From Solimonas_A sp052035235 (GTDB taxonomy: Bacteria > Pseudomonadota > Gammaproteobacteria > Nevskiales > Nevskiaceae), in NCBI GenBank assembly GCA_052035235.1, contig JBPOHT010000030.1:135310-199309 (forward strand): a stretch of 64,000 nt of DNA, read 5' to 3'. Each line of letters opens with the position of its first letter. The stretch's first letter is position 1. The position numbers were made by a program, and so were the translations under genes. Below the pieces are notes generated by a model. The model ran no database searches. It was not told the DNA's origin and saw only the letters and a program-made list of their open reading frames with translations. Below, in pieces: positions 17,212 through 26,087 of this stretch.

Positions 17212-18471
17212 ATGGCGCAGGCAACACAGACCGCAAGGCAGAAGAAGGCTCCGAAGATCGAGGCGATCAAGGAGTACACCTTCAAGTGGGAAGGGCTCGA
17301 CCGCAAGGGCCAGCGTGTCAAGGGGCAGAGCGTCGGCCCTAGCGAGAGCATGATCAAGACCCAGCTGCGCAAGCAGGGCATCAATCCCATCTCGGTCAAC
17401 AAGCAACTGGCCCTCTTCGCCGCCTCAAAGAAGAAGGCGATCACATCTACCGACATCTCCATCTTCAGCCGTCAGATGGCCACGATGATGGCGGCCGGCG
17501 TGCCCCTGGTGCAGGCGCTGGAAATCGTCGGCCGCGGCCACGAAAATGCCTCGATGCAGGAAATGGTCCTGGGAATCAAGGCCAATATCGAGGGCGGCAA
17601 CTCCTTTGCTTCCAGCTTGGCAAAGTATCCGCTGTACTTCGACGACCTGTTCGTGAACCTGATCGATGCAGGCGAAAAATCCGGCGCACTGGAGACCCTG
17701 CTGGAGAAGATCGCGACCTATAAGGAAAAGACCGAAGCGATCAAGAAAAAGGTCAAGAAGGCGCTGACCTACCCCACCGCCGTCCTGGTCGTGGCGTTCA
17801 TCGTGACGGGCATTCTGCTGTATTTCGTGGTGCCGACCTTCGCCGAGCTATTCCAAGGCTTTGGCGCGGACCTGCCGGCCTTCACCAAGATGGTGATCGG
17901 CATGTCCGAATTCATCCAAGCCAAGTGGTGGCTGATCATCTTAATCGTAGGCGGTGGCGGCTATAGCCTGTTCGAAGCGAAGCGGCGCTCACGCAACTTC
18001 CGGCGCTTCCTGGATCGTGTGATGCTCAAGGTTCCCGTAGTTGGCGATATCCTCTACAAGTCCGCCATCGCTCGCTTCAACCGCACACTGTCGACCATGT
18101 TCGCTGCGGGCGTGCCCCTGGTGGAAGCCATGGAATCAGTTGCCCGTGCCGCGGGCAACATCGTGTTCGAGGAAGCCATCCTCGTCATGCGCGACCGCGT
18201 CTCCACCGGTCAGCAGTTGCAGCTCACCATGCAGCAGTCGGGCATCTTTCCGAACATGGCGGTGCAGATGGTCGCCATCGGCGAAGAGTCCGGCGCTCTG
18301 GACGAGATGTGCTCCAAGGTGGCCGATTTCTACGAGGCGGAAGTGGACGCCATGGTCGATGCGCTCTCTAGCCTGCTGGAGCCGATGATCATGGCCTTCC
18401 TCGGCATCGTCGTAGGCGGTCTGGTCACCGCCATGTATCTGCCGATCTTCAAGCTCGGCCAGGCCATCTGA
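17212..18471 (+). CDS. pilC: Type IV pilus inner-membrane platform protein PilC
   Basis: PilC is the polytopic platform that couples PilB/PilT motion to pilin assembly. I start at the ATG at 17212 behind GGGGGA (419 residues); an in-frame upstream start would overlap pilB for no reason. The protein has the family N-terminal segment (KEYTFKWEGLDRKGQRVKGQ) and two GspF-type domains, each followed by membrane helices (for example AVLVVAFIVTGILLYFVVP). The end is the conserved MAFLGIVVGGLVTAMYLPIF stretch. It lies 19 bp after pilB. Confidence 0.96.
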   Translation: MAQATQTARQKKAPKIEAIKEYTFKWEGLDRKGQRVKGQSVGPSESMIKTQLRKQGINPISVNKQLALFAASKKKAITSTDISIFSRQMATMMAAGVPLVQALEIVGRGHENASMQEMVLGIKANIEGGNSFASSLAKYPLYFDDLFVNLIDAGEKSGALETLLEKIATYKEKTEAIKKKVKKALTYPTAVLVVAFIVTGILLYFVVPTFAELFQGFGADLPAFTKMVIGMSEFIQAKWWLIILIVGGGGYSLFEAKRRSRNFRRFLDRVMLKVPVVGDILYKSAIARFNRTLSTMFAAGVPLVEAMESVARAAGNIVFEEAILVMRDRVSTGQQLQLTMQQSGIFPNMAVQMVAIGEESGALDEMCSKVADFYEAEVDAMVDALSSLLEPMIMAFLGIVVGGLVTAMYLPIFKLGQAI

Positions 18472-18492
18472 CAAACCGATCAAGATTCCGTC

Positions 18493-19353
18493 ATGACATT
18501 CATTGAGGGGCTGCAAAGCAGCCCCGCTCTCCTGATGCTGGTATGCGCCCTGCTCGGCTTGATCATGGGCAGCTTCCTCAACGTGGTGATACTGCGCCTG
18601 CCACGCATGCTTGAGATCAGTTGGAAGCAGGAAGCCCGACAGATACTCGAACTCCCCGAGGAGCCGGCGGAAAAGCTTACGCTGTCCCATCCCCCGTCCA
18701 GCTGCCCCTCTTGCGGGACGGGCATCAAGCCCTGGCACAACATCCCGGTGCTAGGCTGGCTGATGCTTCGAGGCCGCTGCGCCTCCTGCAAGGCTTCCAT
18801 CTCGGTGCAGTACCCTCTGGTCGAAGCCGTTACGGGCCTCTTGTCACTGGCCTGTGCCTGGCATTTCGGCTGGGGCCTTCAGTTGGCGGGGGCACTCGCC
18901 CTGACCTGGGCCCTGGTGGCGCTGACGGTGATCGACCTGCGCACCATGCTGCTGCCAGACACCATCACCCTGCCGCTGATGTGGCTCGGTCTGCTGCTGG
19001 CACTGGTGCCGGTCTTCATCGATCTGCCGAGCGCCGTGATCGGCGCCGCCGCGGGCTACCTCAGCCTCTGGTCGGTCTACCATCTCTTCCGCCTGGTCAC
19101 CGGCAAGGAAGGCATGGGCTATGGCGACTTCAAGCTGCTGGCCGCACTCGGCGCCTGGATGGGCTGGACCGCCCTGCCGGGCATCATCCTGCTCTCTTCG
19201 GTGGTCGGCGCGGTCGTGGGCATCCTCATGATCGTGGTGCGCGGCCGAGATCGCCAACTGCCGATCCCCTTCGGCCCCTACCTGGCGGCTGCCGGCTGGC
19301 TGTGGCTCATCTGGGGCGAAGCCATCAAATCGGCGTACCTGAGCACCTACTGA
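18493..19353 (+). CDS. pilD: Prepilin peptidase / N-methyltransferase PilD
   Basis: PilD cleaves the prepilin leader and methylates the new N-terminal Phe at the inner membrane; it also processes type II secretion pseudopilins. The 286-residue protein has the N-terminal GSFLNVVILRLP motif and two zinc CxxC pairs (Cys71/74 and Cys96/99). The aspartate protease pair is Asp148 in VIDLR and Asp212 in GYGDFKLL. About eight membrane helices are visible. Its stop codon overlaps the coaE start by one base (TGATG). Confidence 0.96.
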   Translation: MTFIEGLQSSPALLMLVCALLGLIMGSFLNVVILRLPRMLEISWKQEARQILELPEEPAEKLTLSHPPSSCPSCGTGIKPWHNIPVLGWLMLRGRCASCKASISVQYPLVEAVTGLLSLACAWHFGWGLQLAGALALTWALVALTVIDLRTMLLPDTITLPLMWLGLLLALVPVFIDLPSAVIGAAAGYLSLWSVYHLFRLVTGKEGMGYGDFKLLAALGAWMGWTALPGIILLSSVVGAVVGILMIVVRGRDRQLPIPFGPYLAAAGWLWLIWGEAIKSAYLSTY

Positions 19354-20000
19354 TGCCTCGTCTCACCGTCGGTCTGACGGGGGGCGTTGCCAGCGGCAAG
19401 TCTCTCGTTGCGGACTTCTTCATGGAACTGGGCGTCCCGGTGCTGGACGCCGACCTGGTGGCGCGCGAGGTGGTGGCCCCGGGCGCTCCCGCGCTACTGG
19501 AAATCGCCCGCACCTTCGGCCGCCAGTACCTGGCCGCGGACGGCCAGCTCGATCGCCGCAAGATGCGTGAACGTGTCTTCACCGAGCCAGACGCCCGCAA
19601 GACCCTGGAGGGCATCACCCATCCCCACATCCGCAAGCGCATGACGCAGTGGCGCGATGCCCAGGGCTCCGCTTACTGCATCCTCAGCGTCGCCATCCTG
19701 GTGGAAGCCGGCATGCGCGACCTGGTCGACCGTGTGCTGGTGGTGGACGTGGAGCCGGAGACCCAGCTCGCCCGCCTGCAGGACCGCGACCGCATCAGCG
19801 AGGACCTGGCCCAGCGCATGCTGCAGGCCCAGGCCTCGCGCCGCGAGCGCCTGGCCGCGGCCCATGACGTGATCACCAACACCGGTTCCGTGGCCGCCGC
19901 CAGGGCCGCCGTGGAAGAACTGCATGCCTACTACCTGTCGATCGCCCGCACGGGCGAGATCTACGCTCGGGGCTTGAGTTTGCCCCGTAGTGTGATCTAG
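19353..20000 (+). CDS. coaE: Dephospho-CoA kinase
   Basis: CoaE phosphorylates the 3' hydroxyl of dephospho-CoA in the last step of CoA synthesis. The 215-residue protein has P-loop GGVASGKS, then DADLVAREVV, and the HPHIRKRM lid region, all as in the family. It overlaps pilD by one base. The order pilD-coaE-zapD-yacG is standard in gammaproteobacteria. The C-terminal 20 or so residues (GEIYARGLSLPRSVI) extend slightly beyond the usual end. Confidence 0.95.
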   Translation: MPRLTVGLTGGVASGKSLVADFFMELGVPVLDADLVAREVVAPGAPALLEIARTFGRQYLAADGQLDRRKMRERVFTEPDARKTLEGITHPHIRKRMTQWRDAQGSAYCILSVAILVEAGMRDLVDRVLVVDVEPETQLARLQDRDRISEDLAQRMLQAQASRRERLAAAHDVITNTGSVAAARAAVEELHAYYLSIARTGEIYARGLSLPRSVI

Positions 20001-20036
20001 GACACAATTCCCCCTTCCCTGGCGAACCCTGAACCC

Positions 20037-20813
20037 GTGACCCCTGCAGCCGAGCTGGTCACCTTCGAACAACCGCTGACCGAAAAGGTCCGGACGTTCC
20101 TGCGCCTGGAATTCCTGTTCGCCCAGCACCAGCATCACCGGGCCGACGGCACCCCCTTCGGCGCCCGCGCCACGCTGCACGCGCTGCTGGACATCCTGGT
20201 GGTCATCTCCCGCTCGGACCTCAAGAACGAGATCCTGAAGGAGCTGACCGACCAGCACGCCCACCTGACGCGCCTGTCCAGCAAGCCTGGGGTGGACCCT
20301 GCCCTGCTCAAGGGCGTGCTCACCGAAATCACGCAGGCCGTCCAGGGCATGCAGCAGCTGGCCACGCAGTTCGCCAACTCGCTGCTGCGCGGCAACGACT
20401 TCCTCACCACGGTGCTGAGCCGCGCCAGCATCCCGGGCGGCACCTGCGCCTTCGACCTGCCGATCTACCACCACTGGCTGTCGCGCCCCGAGTCGCAGAA
20501 CCGCGGCGACCTCGACGCCTGGTTTGCCGACCTGCGTCCCTTCGAGCAGGCCATCAACCTTTACCTGAAGCTGCTGCGCAACAGCGTGCCGGCCCAGCAG
20601 GCCGTGGCCCGCGGCGGCATCTACATCCAGACCCCGCAGGCCCCTTGCGTGCTGCTGCGCGTCACCGTGCCGGTGGACGCCCGCGTGTACCCCGAGATCA
20701 GCGCCGGCAAGCACCGCTTCACGGTGCGCTTCATGTCGGCCGGCGACGTCAACGCCCGCAGCCACCAGGCCGCCGTCGACGTACCTTTCCAGATTCAGTG
20801 CTGCGCGTTGTGA
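20037..20813 (+). CDS. zapD: Cell division protein ZapD
   Basis: ZapD cross-links FtsZ filaments at the Z ring. The 258-residue protein starts at a GTG. It shows the family features: an N-terminal helical domain (FEQPLTEKVRTFLRLEFLF), the GDDFLT-like GNDFLTTVLSR stretch, and a C-terminal beta domain ending FQIQCCAL. It sits between coaE and yacG as in E. coli and Pseudomonas. The start choice rests on the conserved FEQPL position; no strong ribosome site is seen. Confidence 0.93.
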   Translation: MTPAAELVTFEQPLTEKVRTFLRLEFLFAQHQHHRADGTPFGARATLHALLDILVVISRSDLKNEILKELTDQHAHLTRLSSKPGVDPALLKGVLTEITQAVQGMQQLATQFANSLLRGNDFLTTVLSRASIPGGTCAFDLPIYHHWLSRPESQNRGDLDAWFADLRPFEQAINLYLKLLRNSVPAQQAVARGGIYIQTPQAPCVLLRVTVPVDARVYPEISAGKHRFTVRFMSAGDVNARSHQAAVDVPFQIQCCAL

Positions 20814-21019
20814 CCACCCGCAAGTACGCCTGCAGGCAGTGCGGCAAGCCCGCCCAGCTGGACCCTTCCAACCCCTGGCGCCCCTTCTGCTCCGAGCGCT
20901 GCAAGACCCTGGACCTGGGCGAATGGTTCGGCGAGCGCTACAGCATCCCGGCAGAGTCGCAGGACGACTTCAACGACGCCGCCGACCTGCCGCCACCGCA
21001 TACGCCGCGGCCGCAGTAG
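20810..21019 (+). CDS. yacG: DNA gyrase inhibitor / zinc-binding protein YacG
   Basis: This 69-residue protein starts at a GTG that overlaps the zapD stop (GTGA). It carries the YacG zinc finger, Cys8-x2-Cys11 and Cys27-x3-Cys31, within RPFCSERCKTLDLGEWF, which is the family signature. In E. coli YacG binds GyrB and blocks DNA binding. The acidic, proline-rich tail is typical. It ends the pil-coaE-zapD-yacG run. Confidence 0.93.
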   Translation: MTTRKYACRQCGKPAQLDPSNPWRPFCSERCKTLDLGEWFGERYSIPAESQDDFNDAADLPPPHTPRPQ

Positions 21020-21047
21020 TCGTAGTCGTAGTCGCGTGAAACTTCTA

Positions 21048-21080
21048 CCGTTCGCCCTGAGCCTGTCGAAGGGTGAACGG
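21048..21080. repeat. Palindromic intergenic repeat, family B copy 1
   Basis: The element is bounded by CCGTTC and GAACGG, with a core of CGCCCTGAGCCTGTCGAAGG. A second copy in the opposite orientation lies at 26028-26058. It is located between convergent yacG and the Nudix gene. Just before it is a short GTAGTC triplet repeat (21017-21033). Confidence 0.75.
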
Positions 21081-21097
21081 CTCCGAGGCCCAATCTC

Positions 21098-22027
21098 CTA
21101 CCAATAAGCCCGGATCCCCGCCACGCCTTGCGCGTAAGCGGCAAACGCCTCGTCCCTCTGCGCCGGCCCCACTCCGCCCAGCGCATACACCGGCAACTGC
21201 AGCGGCGCCGTCCAGTCCGCAAAGCGCTGCCAGCCCAGCGGCGCCACCCCAGGGTGTGTCGCCGTGGCCCGCACCGGCCCCAGCACCGCCGAGGCAAAGC
21301 CCAAATGCGCCGCACGCGCCAACTCCTCCGGCGTGTGGCAGGACGCATGGCATTCCAGCCCCGCCGGCCTCTGCTCCAGCGCTGCAAGCGCCGCCGCGCA
21401 GGCGTGCCAGCCCGCACCCAACTCCACCGACAGCGCCGGATCGCGGTCCAGCACCAACCGCAGGCGCAGCGCGCGGCAAGCCGGGGCCAGCCGCCGCGCC
21501 AGCGTCGCATAGCCTGCATCCTCCAGCGCCGGCAGCCTCAGACGCAGCAGCGCGCCTTTCGGCAGGCTCGGCAGGCGCTCCAGCAGCAGATCCCCTCCGG
21601 CATCCGCAGGCGTGAACACGTAGTCCGCCGGCAGGCGTAGCGCACCGGCGATAGGCAGCACCGTCGGCAGTACCTGCGGGTGCGCCGCCAGCTCCTCCGG
21701 CGTCACCCAAACCAACGCCTGTTCCTCGCGGCCATGGGGCTCGCCGTCGAAGCCGTCGATCAGCCAGGTATCGAGCAGCACCGTGCGATTGCTGTACTCG
21801 TGGCGAAAGCGGATCAGCGGACGTGCGCCGCGCACCTCCACGCCCAACTCCTCGTGCAGTTCGCGCTCCAGCGCCTGCCGCGTGGTCTCGCCCGGCTCGA
21901 TCTTGCCTCCAGGGAATTCCCAGGAGCCCGCCGCCACCTTGCCCACCGGCCGCTGCGCCAGCAGCACCTTGCCACCCGCAACAAGTACACCGCAGGCTAC
22001 TGCCAGCACCGGTTTGATGGCTTCCAT
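21098..22027 (-). CDS. Nudix hydrolase (MutT-like) fused to a thiamine-phosphate-synthase-like domain
   Basis: Residues 1-130 are a MutT-type Nudix domain with the full box GGKIEPGETTRQALERELHE and continuing ELGVE, consistent with 8-oxo-dGTP hydrolysis. Residues about 135-309 resemble the TIM-barrel thiamine phosphate synthase/TenI family, ending ALGGVGPAQRDEAFAAYAQG. This fusion is known in gammaproteobacteria, where it is annotated as a Nudix family hydrolase. The ThiE-like half is divergent and I would not assign it thiamine synthesis. It is convergent with yacG and lies downstream of argJ. Confidence 0.88.
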   Translation of the reverse strand: MEAIKPVLAVACGVLVAGGKVLLAQRPVGKVAAGSWEFPGGKIEPGETTRQALERELHEELGVEVRGARPLIRFRHEYSNRTVLLDTWLIDGFDGEPHGREEQALVWVTPEELAAHPQVLPTVLPIAGALRLPADYVFTPADAGGDLLLERLPSLPKGALLRLRLPALEDAGYATLARRLAPACRALRLRLVLDRDPALSVELGAGWHACAAALAALEQRPAGLECHASCHTPEELARAAHLGFASAVLGPVRATATHPGVAPLGWQRFADWTAPLQLPVYALGGVGPAQRDEAFAAYAQGVAGIRAYW

Positions 22028-22054
22028 TGAGCAAGGTCCAACAATCGAGATGAA

Positions 22055-22089
22055 CCCCTCTCCCCCCGGGAGAGGGGCAGGGGTGAGGA
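22055..22089. repeat. Palindromic intergenic repeat, family A copy 2
   Basis: CCCCTCTCCC, CC, GGGAGAGGGG followed by CAGGGGTGAGGAAC. It lies between argJ and the Nudix gene on the same strand. Confidence 0.75.
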
Positions 22090-22138
22090 ACGGGGCCAGA
22101 TTAGAGTAACCCGGCGCCGGCCGGGCAACGGCAGTCGT

Positions 22139-23359
22139 TCAGGTGCGGTACTCCGCGTTGATCTTCACGTAGTCGTAGCTGAAGTCGCAGGTCCACACCG
22201 TAACGCCGGCATCGCCCCGGCCCAGGTCGATGCGGATGCGGTATTCCGGCTTGGCGAACACCGCCGCGCCGCGTTCCTCGCGGTAGTCCGGGTGCGGCTC
22301 GCCATTCACCAGCAGCTCCACGTCGTCAATGCGCACGCTGATGCGCGACACGTCCAGCCCCTGGATGCCGCTGCGGCCCACGGCCGCCAGGATGCGGCCC
22401 CAGTTGGCGTCACCCGCGAAGGCCGCCGTCTTGAACAGCGGTGAGTGCGCCAGCGCATAGGCTGCCAGGCGCGCCTCCGCCTCGCTCGTCGCGTGCGCGA
22501 TCTCGATGGTGATGAAACGCGTGGCACCCTCGCCGTCGCGCACGATGGCCTGCGCCAGCTCCGTGCAGACCTCCGTCACCGCCGCCGCGATGATCGCGTA
22601 GTCCGGATGCTGCTCGTCCACCTCCGCCGTGCCCACCTGGGCGGTGGCGAAGAACACACAGGAATCGTTGGTGGAGGTATCGCCGTCCACCGTCACGCAG
22701 TTGAAAGACTTGCCCACCGCCGCATCGAGGCAGGCCTGCGTCGCCGCCGGCGTCAGGCGCGCGTCGGTGCCGACAAAGGCCAGCAGCGTCGCCATGTCCG
22801 GGCAGATCATGCCCGCACCCTTGGAGATGCCCGTCACCGTCACCAGGCCCTGCGAGGTCTGCACCTGCCGGCTCGCGCCCTTGGGCAGCGTATCCGTGGT
22901 CATGATGGTGCGGCTGGCCTGCATCCAGCCCTCCGTAACCAGGTCCGCCTGGGCCGCCGGCAGCGCTGCCTTCACCCGATCCGCCGGCAGCTTCTGGCCG
23001 ATCACTCCGGTGGAGAACGGCAGCACCTGCTCCGGCGCGCAGCCCAGCTGCGCCGCCGCCGCCGCCATGGTCTCACGCGCCGCCTCATGGCCCGCCGTGC
23101 CGGTGCCGGCGTTGGCATTGCCCGAGTTGATCAGCAGCCCCCGGATCGCCGTACCGGCGGCAAGAGCCTCACGGCAGAGCTGCACCGGCGCCGCGCAGAA
23201 AGCATTGCGCGTGAACACGCCCGCCACCCGCGAGCCCGGCACCAGCTCCACCAGCAACAGGTCCTTACGGCCCGGCTTCTTGATCGCCGCCTCGGCACTG
23301 CCCAAGCGGGCGCCGGCCACCGGCAGCAGGGAGGCGGGGGGATGGAGATTGACGGCCAT
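22139..23359 (-). CDS. argJ: Glutamate N-acetyltransferase / amino-acid acetyltransferase ArgJ
   Basis: ArgJ moves acetyl from N-acetylornithine to glutamate in the cyclic arginine pathway; some forms also use acetyl-CoA. I chose the ATG at 23359 (406 residues, MAVNLHPPASLLP). The frame runs open upstream to 23494, but that extension crosses the Fur box and lacks family similarity. The self-cleavage site that splits the alpha and beta chains lies at DMATLLAFVGTDA, with the nucleophilic Thr. Other signatures are LLINSGNANAGTG and NCVTVDGDTSTND. It is divergent from the TonB receptor. Confidence 0.96.
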   Translation of the reverse strand: MAVNLHPPASLLPVAGARLGSAEAAIKKPGRKDLLLVELVPGSRVAGVFTRNAFCAAPVQLCREALAAGTAIRGLLINSGNANAGTGTAGHEAARETMAAAAAQLGCAPEQVLPFSTGVIGQKLPADRVKAALPAAQADLVTEGWMQASRTIMTTDTLPKGASRQVQTSQGLVTVTGISKGAGMICPDMATLLAFVGTDARLTPAATQACLDAAVGKSFNCVTVDGDTSTNDSCVFFATAQVGTAEVDEQHPDYAIIAAAVTEVCTELAQAIVRDGEGATRFITIEIAHATSEAEARLAAYALAHSPLFKTAAFAGDANWGRILAAVGRSGIQGLDVSRISVRIDDVELLVNGEPHPDYREERGAAVFAKPEYRIRIDLGRGDAGVTVWTCDFSYDYVKINAEYRT

Positions 23360-23478
23360 GGCGGGGTACCGGGGAACGAGGGAGCGGGCGCGGATTTTAA
23401 CGGGTATTCGAGACAGCCCACCCTCCCATATCCCAATCCTCCCCGACAAAAAATCTATTGCCCCAGATGGTTTTATAA

Positions 23479-23493
23479 TGATAATAATTCTCA
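23479..23493 (+). promoter_or_regulatory. Fur box in front of the siderophore receptor
   Basis: TGATAAT-A-ATTCTCA matches the 7-1-7 Fur consensus TGATAAT-n-ATTATCA with two mismatches. It lies in an AT-rich island 54 bp before the receptor ATG. Iron-dependent repression is the expected effect. Confidence 0.7.
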
Positions 23494-23546
23494 ATTAAAC
23501 CCTGCGGCCGCCCGGTCTCAGGCCGCAAGTCCAGTCCGGAACCCTC

Positions 23547-25793
23547 ATGCGTTCACGTTCGCTGCCCGCTGTACTCGGCATTGCCGCCCTTTCACTCTCC
23601 CCTGGCCTAGTGCAGGCGCAGGAGGCGGCTCCAGCAGAGGCTACGCCGGCTCCCGCAGCCGAGGCGGAGCCGGTGAAGCTGGCCCCGGTGTCGGTGACGG
23701 CCAGTGCGGACGCCTCCCAGGAGGGGTTGTCCCCGGCCTTCGCGGGTGGGCAGGTGGCGCAGGGTGGGCGTGCGGGCATTCTCGGCACTCGGGACCACCT
23801 GGAGACGCCGTTCTCCATCACCAGCTACACCAATGAACTGATCCAGGACAAGCAGGCGCGCAGCGTCGGCGAGGTGCTGCAGAACGACCCCACCGTGCGC
23901 ACGGCGCGCGGCTTCGGCAACTTCCAGGAGTCCTATTTCATCCGCGGCTTCATCCTGGGCTCGGATGACGTGGCCTATAACGGGCTCTACAGCCTGCTGC
24001 CGCGCCAGTACATCGCCACCGAGCTGTTCGAACGCGTGGAGGTGCTGCGTGGCGCCTCGGCCTTCCTCAATGGCGCGAACCCGGGCGGTGGTGGCCTGGG
24101 CGGCGCGATCAACCTGCTGCCCAAGCGGGCGCCCAACGAGCCGCTCACGCGCCTGACCGTGGGCTATGGGGCCGGCGACACCGGCAACGTGGCGATGGAC
24201 GTGGCGCGCCGCTTCGGCAGCGAGCAACAGGGCGGCGTGCGCGTCAACGCGGCCTACCGCGACGGCGGCACGGCGGTGGACGATGAGGGCGCCAAACTGG
24301 GCCTGGTGTCGGTGGGCGCGGACTGGCGCGGCAGCAACTTCCGCATCTCGGGCGATCTCGGCTGGCAGGACAACCAGCTGGAGGAGACGCGCACCAACGT
24401 TTCCCTGGTGGGTGTCACCCGCGTGCCGGATGCGCCCAGGGGCAGCAGCAATTTCGCGCAGCCCTGGACCTACTCCGACGAGCGCGATCTCTTCGGTACG
24501 CTACGCGGCGAGTACGATTTCACGCCGGATCTCACGGCCTGGGCGGCCTACGGCATGCGCCGCAGCGATGAGGCCAACTCGCTGGCCAACCTCGACGTCA
24601 CCAATGCCGATACTGGCGCCGGTACCACCAGCCGATTCGACAACACGCGTGAAGACAGTGTGGACACCGGTGAGCTAGGTCTGCGCAGCAAGCTGACGAC
24701 CGGACCCGTAGGCCATGAGTGGGTCATCTCCGCATCCTGGTTCGACCTGGAGAAGGACACGGCCTACGAGTGGGACTTCTTCAACACGCAGGCAACCAAT
24801 CTCTACAACCCGGTCTACTCACCGCTGCCTGCCTTCAGTGGCGGCGGATTCAAGGGCGGCACCCTGAGCAATCCCTCGCGTACCGGCCGCACGCGCATGA
24901 GCAGTGTCGCCATCGGCGACACCCTGTCGATGCTCGACAAGCGCCTCCTGTTGACGGCCGGCGCCCGGCACCAGCAACTGCGCGTCGAGAATTTCAACAA
25001 CGATACGGGCGCCCGGAGTTCGGACTATGACGACAGCCGCGTCAGCCCCCTGGCCGGCATCGTGTATCGCCTCACGCCCCAGCTTTCGCTCTACGCCAAT
25101 TATGTGGAAGGCCTGACGCAGGGTGAGACGGCTCCCATCCCCCCTCCGCCGACGCCGCCGAATCCGCCTGCCGTGCCTCTCGACAATGCGGGAGAAACCC
25201 TCAAGCCCTACGTCTCCAAGCAGAAGGAAGTGGGCGCCAAGTTCGAGAACGGACGCATCGGCGTAGGCTTGGCGCTGTTCTCCACCACGCGGCCACGCTC
25301 GCTGGTGATCAACAACACCTTTACCTCCAGCGGCGAAGATCAACACCAGGGTGCGGAACTCACCGTATACGGCACCGTGACCCGCGATCTGCGCCTGTTG
25401 GGCGGTGTAACCTGGCTGGATACCGAACAGCGCAAGACCGGCGACGCCACCGAAGGCAACCAGGTGATCGGCGTGCCGGAACTGCAGGCCAGCCTGGGCG
25501 CGGAATGGGATGTCCCTGTCCTGCGCGGCCTGGCGGTGGATGGTCGCGTGCTCTATACCGGCTCGCGCTATGCCGACAATGCCAACACCCTGGAGGCGCC
25601 GAGCTGGACGCGCCTGGACCTGGGCTCGCGCTACCTCACGGAGCTGGGTGGTCGCCTCTTCACCTTCCGCGCGCGCGTGGACAATGTGCTGGACAAGGAC
25701 TACTGGGCGTCCGTCGGCGGCTATTCCAACGCGGGTTATCTGGTGGCCGGTGGGCCGCGCAGCCTGGTGCTGAGTGTGAGCACGGATTTCTGA
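23547..25793 (+). CDS. TonB-dependent siderophore receptor
   Basis: This is a 748-residue outer-membrane receptor. A signal peptide (about 1-26, ending VQAQ) is followed by a short Ala/Pro/Glu linker, a TonB-box-like segment (LAPVSVTAS), the plug domain (about 60-190, with YFIRGFILGSDDVAYNGLY and RVEVLRGASAFLNG) and a 22-strand barrel ending LVLSVSTDF. There is no N-terminal signalling domain, so it should not control its own sigma factor. An extracellular loop carries a proline-rich stretch, IPPPPTPPNPPAVP. The Fur box upstream and the plug type point to ferric-siderophore uptake; the ligand is unknown. A strong terminator follows. Confidence 0.92.
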   Translation: MRSRSLPAVLGIAALSLSPGLVQAQEAAPAEATPAPAAEAEPVKLAPVSVTASADASQEGLSPAFAGGQVAQGGRAGILGTRDHLETPFSITSYTNELIQDKQARSVGEVLQNDPTVRTARGFGNFQESYFIRGFILGSDDVAYNGLYSLLPRQYIATELFERVEVLRGASAFLNGANPGGGGLGGAINLLPKRAPNEPLTRLTVGYGAGDTGNVAMDVARRFGSEQQGGVRVNAAYRDGGTAVDDEGAKLGLVSVGADWRGSNFRISGDLGWQDNQLEETRTNVSLVGVTRVPDAPRGSSNFAQPWTYSDERDLFGTLRGEYDFTPDLTAWAAYGMRRSDEANSLANLDVTNADTGAGTTSRFDNTREDSVDTGELGLRSKLTTGPVGHEWVISASWFDLEKDTAYEWDFFNTQATNLYNPVYSPLPAFSGGGFKGGTLSNPSRTGRTRMSSVAIGDTLSMLDKRLLLTAGARHQQLRVENFNNDTGARSSDYDDSRVSPLAGIVYRLTPQLSLYANYVEGLTQGETAPIPPPPTPPNPPAVPLDNAGETLKPYVSKQKEVGAKFENGRIGVGLALFSTTRPRSLVINNTFTSSGEDQHQGAELTVYGTVTRDLRLLGGVTWLDTEQRKTGDATEGNQVIGVPELQASLGAEWDVPVLRGLAVDGRVLYTGSRYADNANTLEAPSWTRLDLGSRYLTELGGRLFTFRARVDNVLDKDYWASVGGYSNAGYLVAGGPRSLVLSVSTDF

Positions 25794-25809
25794 GGTTTGC
25801 GATGTTCAT

Positions 25810-25840
25810 GAAAAAGCCCGGCCTTGTGCCGGGCTTTTTT
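25810..25840 (+). terminator. Rho-independent terminator after the TonB receptor
   Basis: AAAAAGCCCGG, loop CCTTGTG, CCGGGCTTTTTT. Two more hairpins follow (25855-25882, ACGGAGCA/TGCTCCGT; 25892-25909, GCACCGG/CCGGTGC). Confidence 0.92.
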
Positions 25841-25988
25841 GTTGGGACAAAAAAACGGAGCAAGCCCCCCGGCATGCTCCGTGAAGTCGTCGCACCGGAT
25901 ACCCGGTGCAGACGAGGATTGAGTAGGGCCAGATCACGGCCGCTGGGCTTCACGGCCGGAACGGACCTGGGGTTTCCCCTCACCCCTG

Positions 25989-26014
25989 CCCTCTCCCCGC
26001 ATGCGGGGAGAGGG
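25989..26014. repeat. Palindromic intergenic repeat, family A copy 3
   Basis: CCCTCTCCCCGC, AT, GCGGGGAGAGGG is a perfect 12-bp inverted repeat, preceded by CCCCTCACCCCTG. It lies between the convergent receptor and DUF1329 genes. Confidence 0.8.
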
Positions 26015-26027
26015 AGTTGGCCTGGTT

Positions 26028-26058
26028 GTTCACCCTTCGACGGGCTCGGGGCGAACGG
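26028..26058. repeat. Palindromic intergenic repeat, family B copy 2
   Basis: This is the inverted counterpart of the element at 21048, starting GTTCACCCTTCGACGGGCTC and ending GAACGG, directly after a family A element. Confidence 0.7.
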
Positions 26059-26087
26059 GGCCTTTCAAGACGGCCTACTGCGACGGC

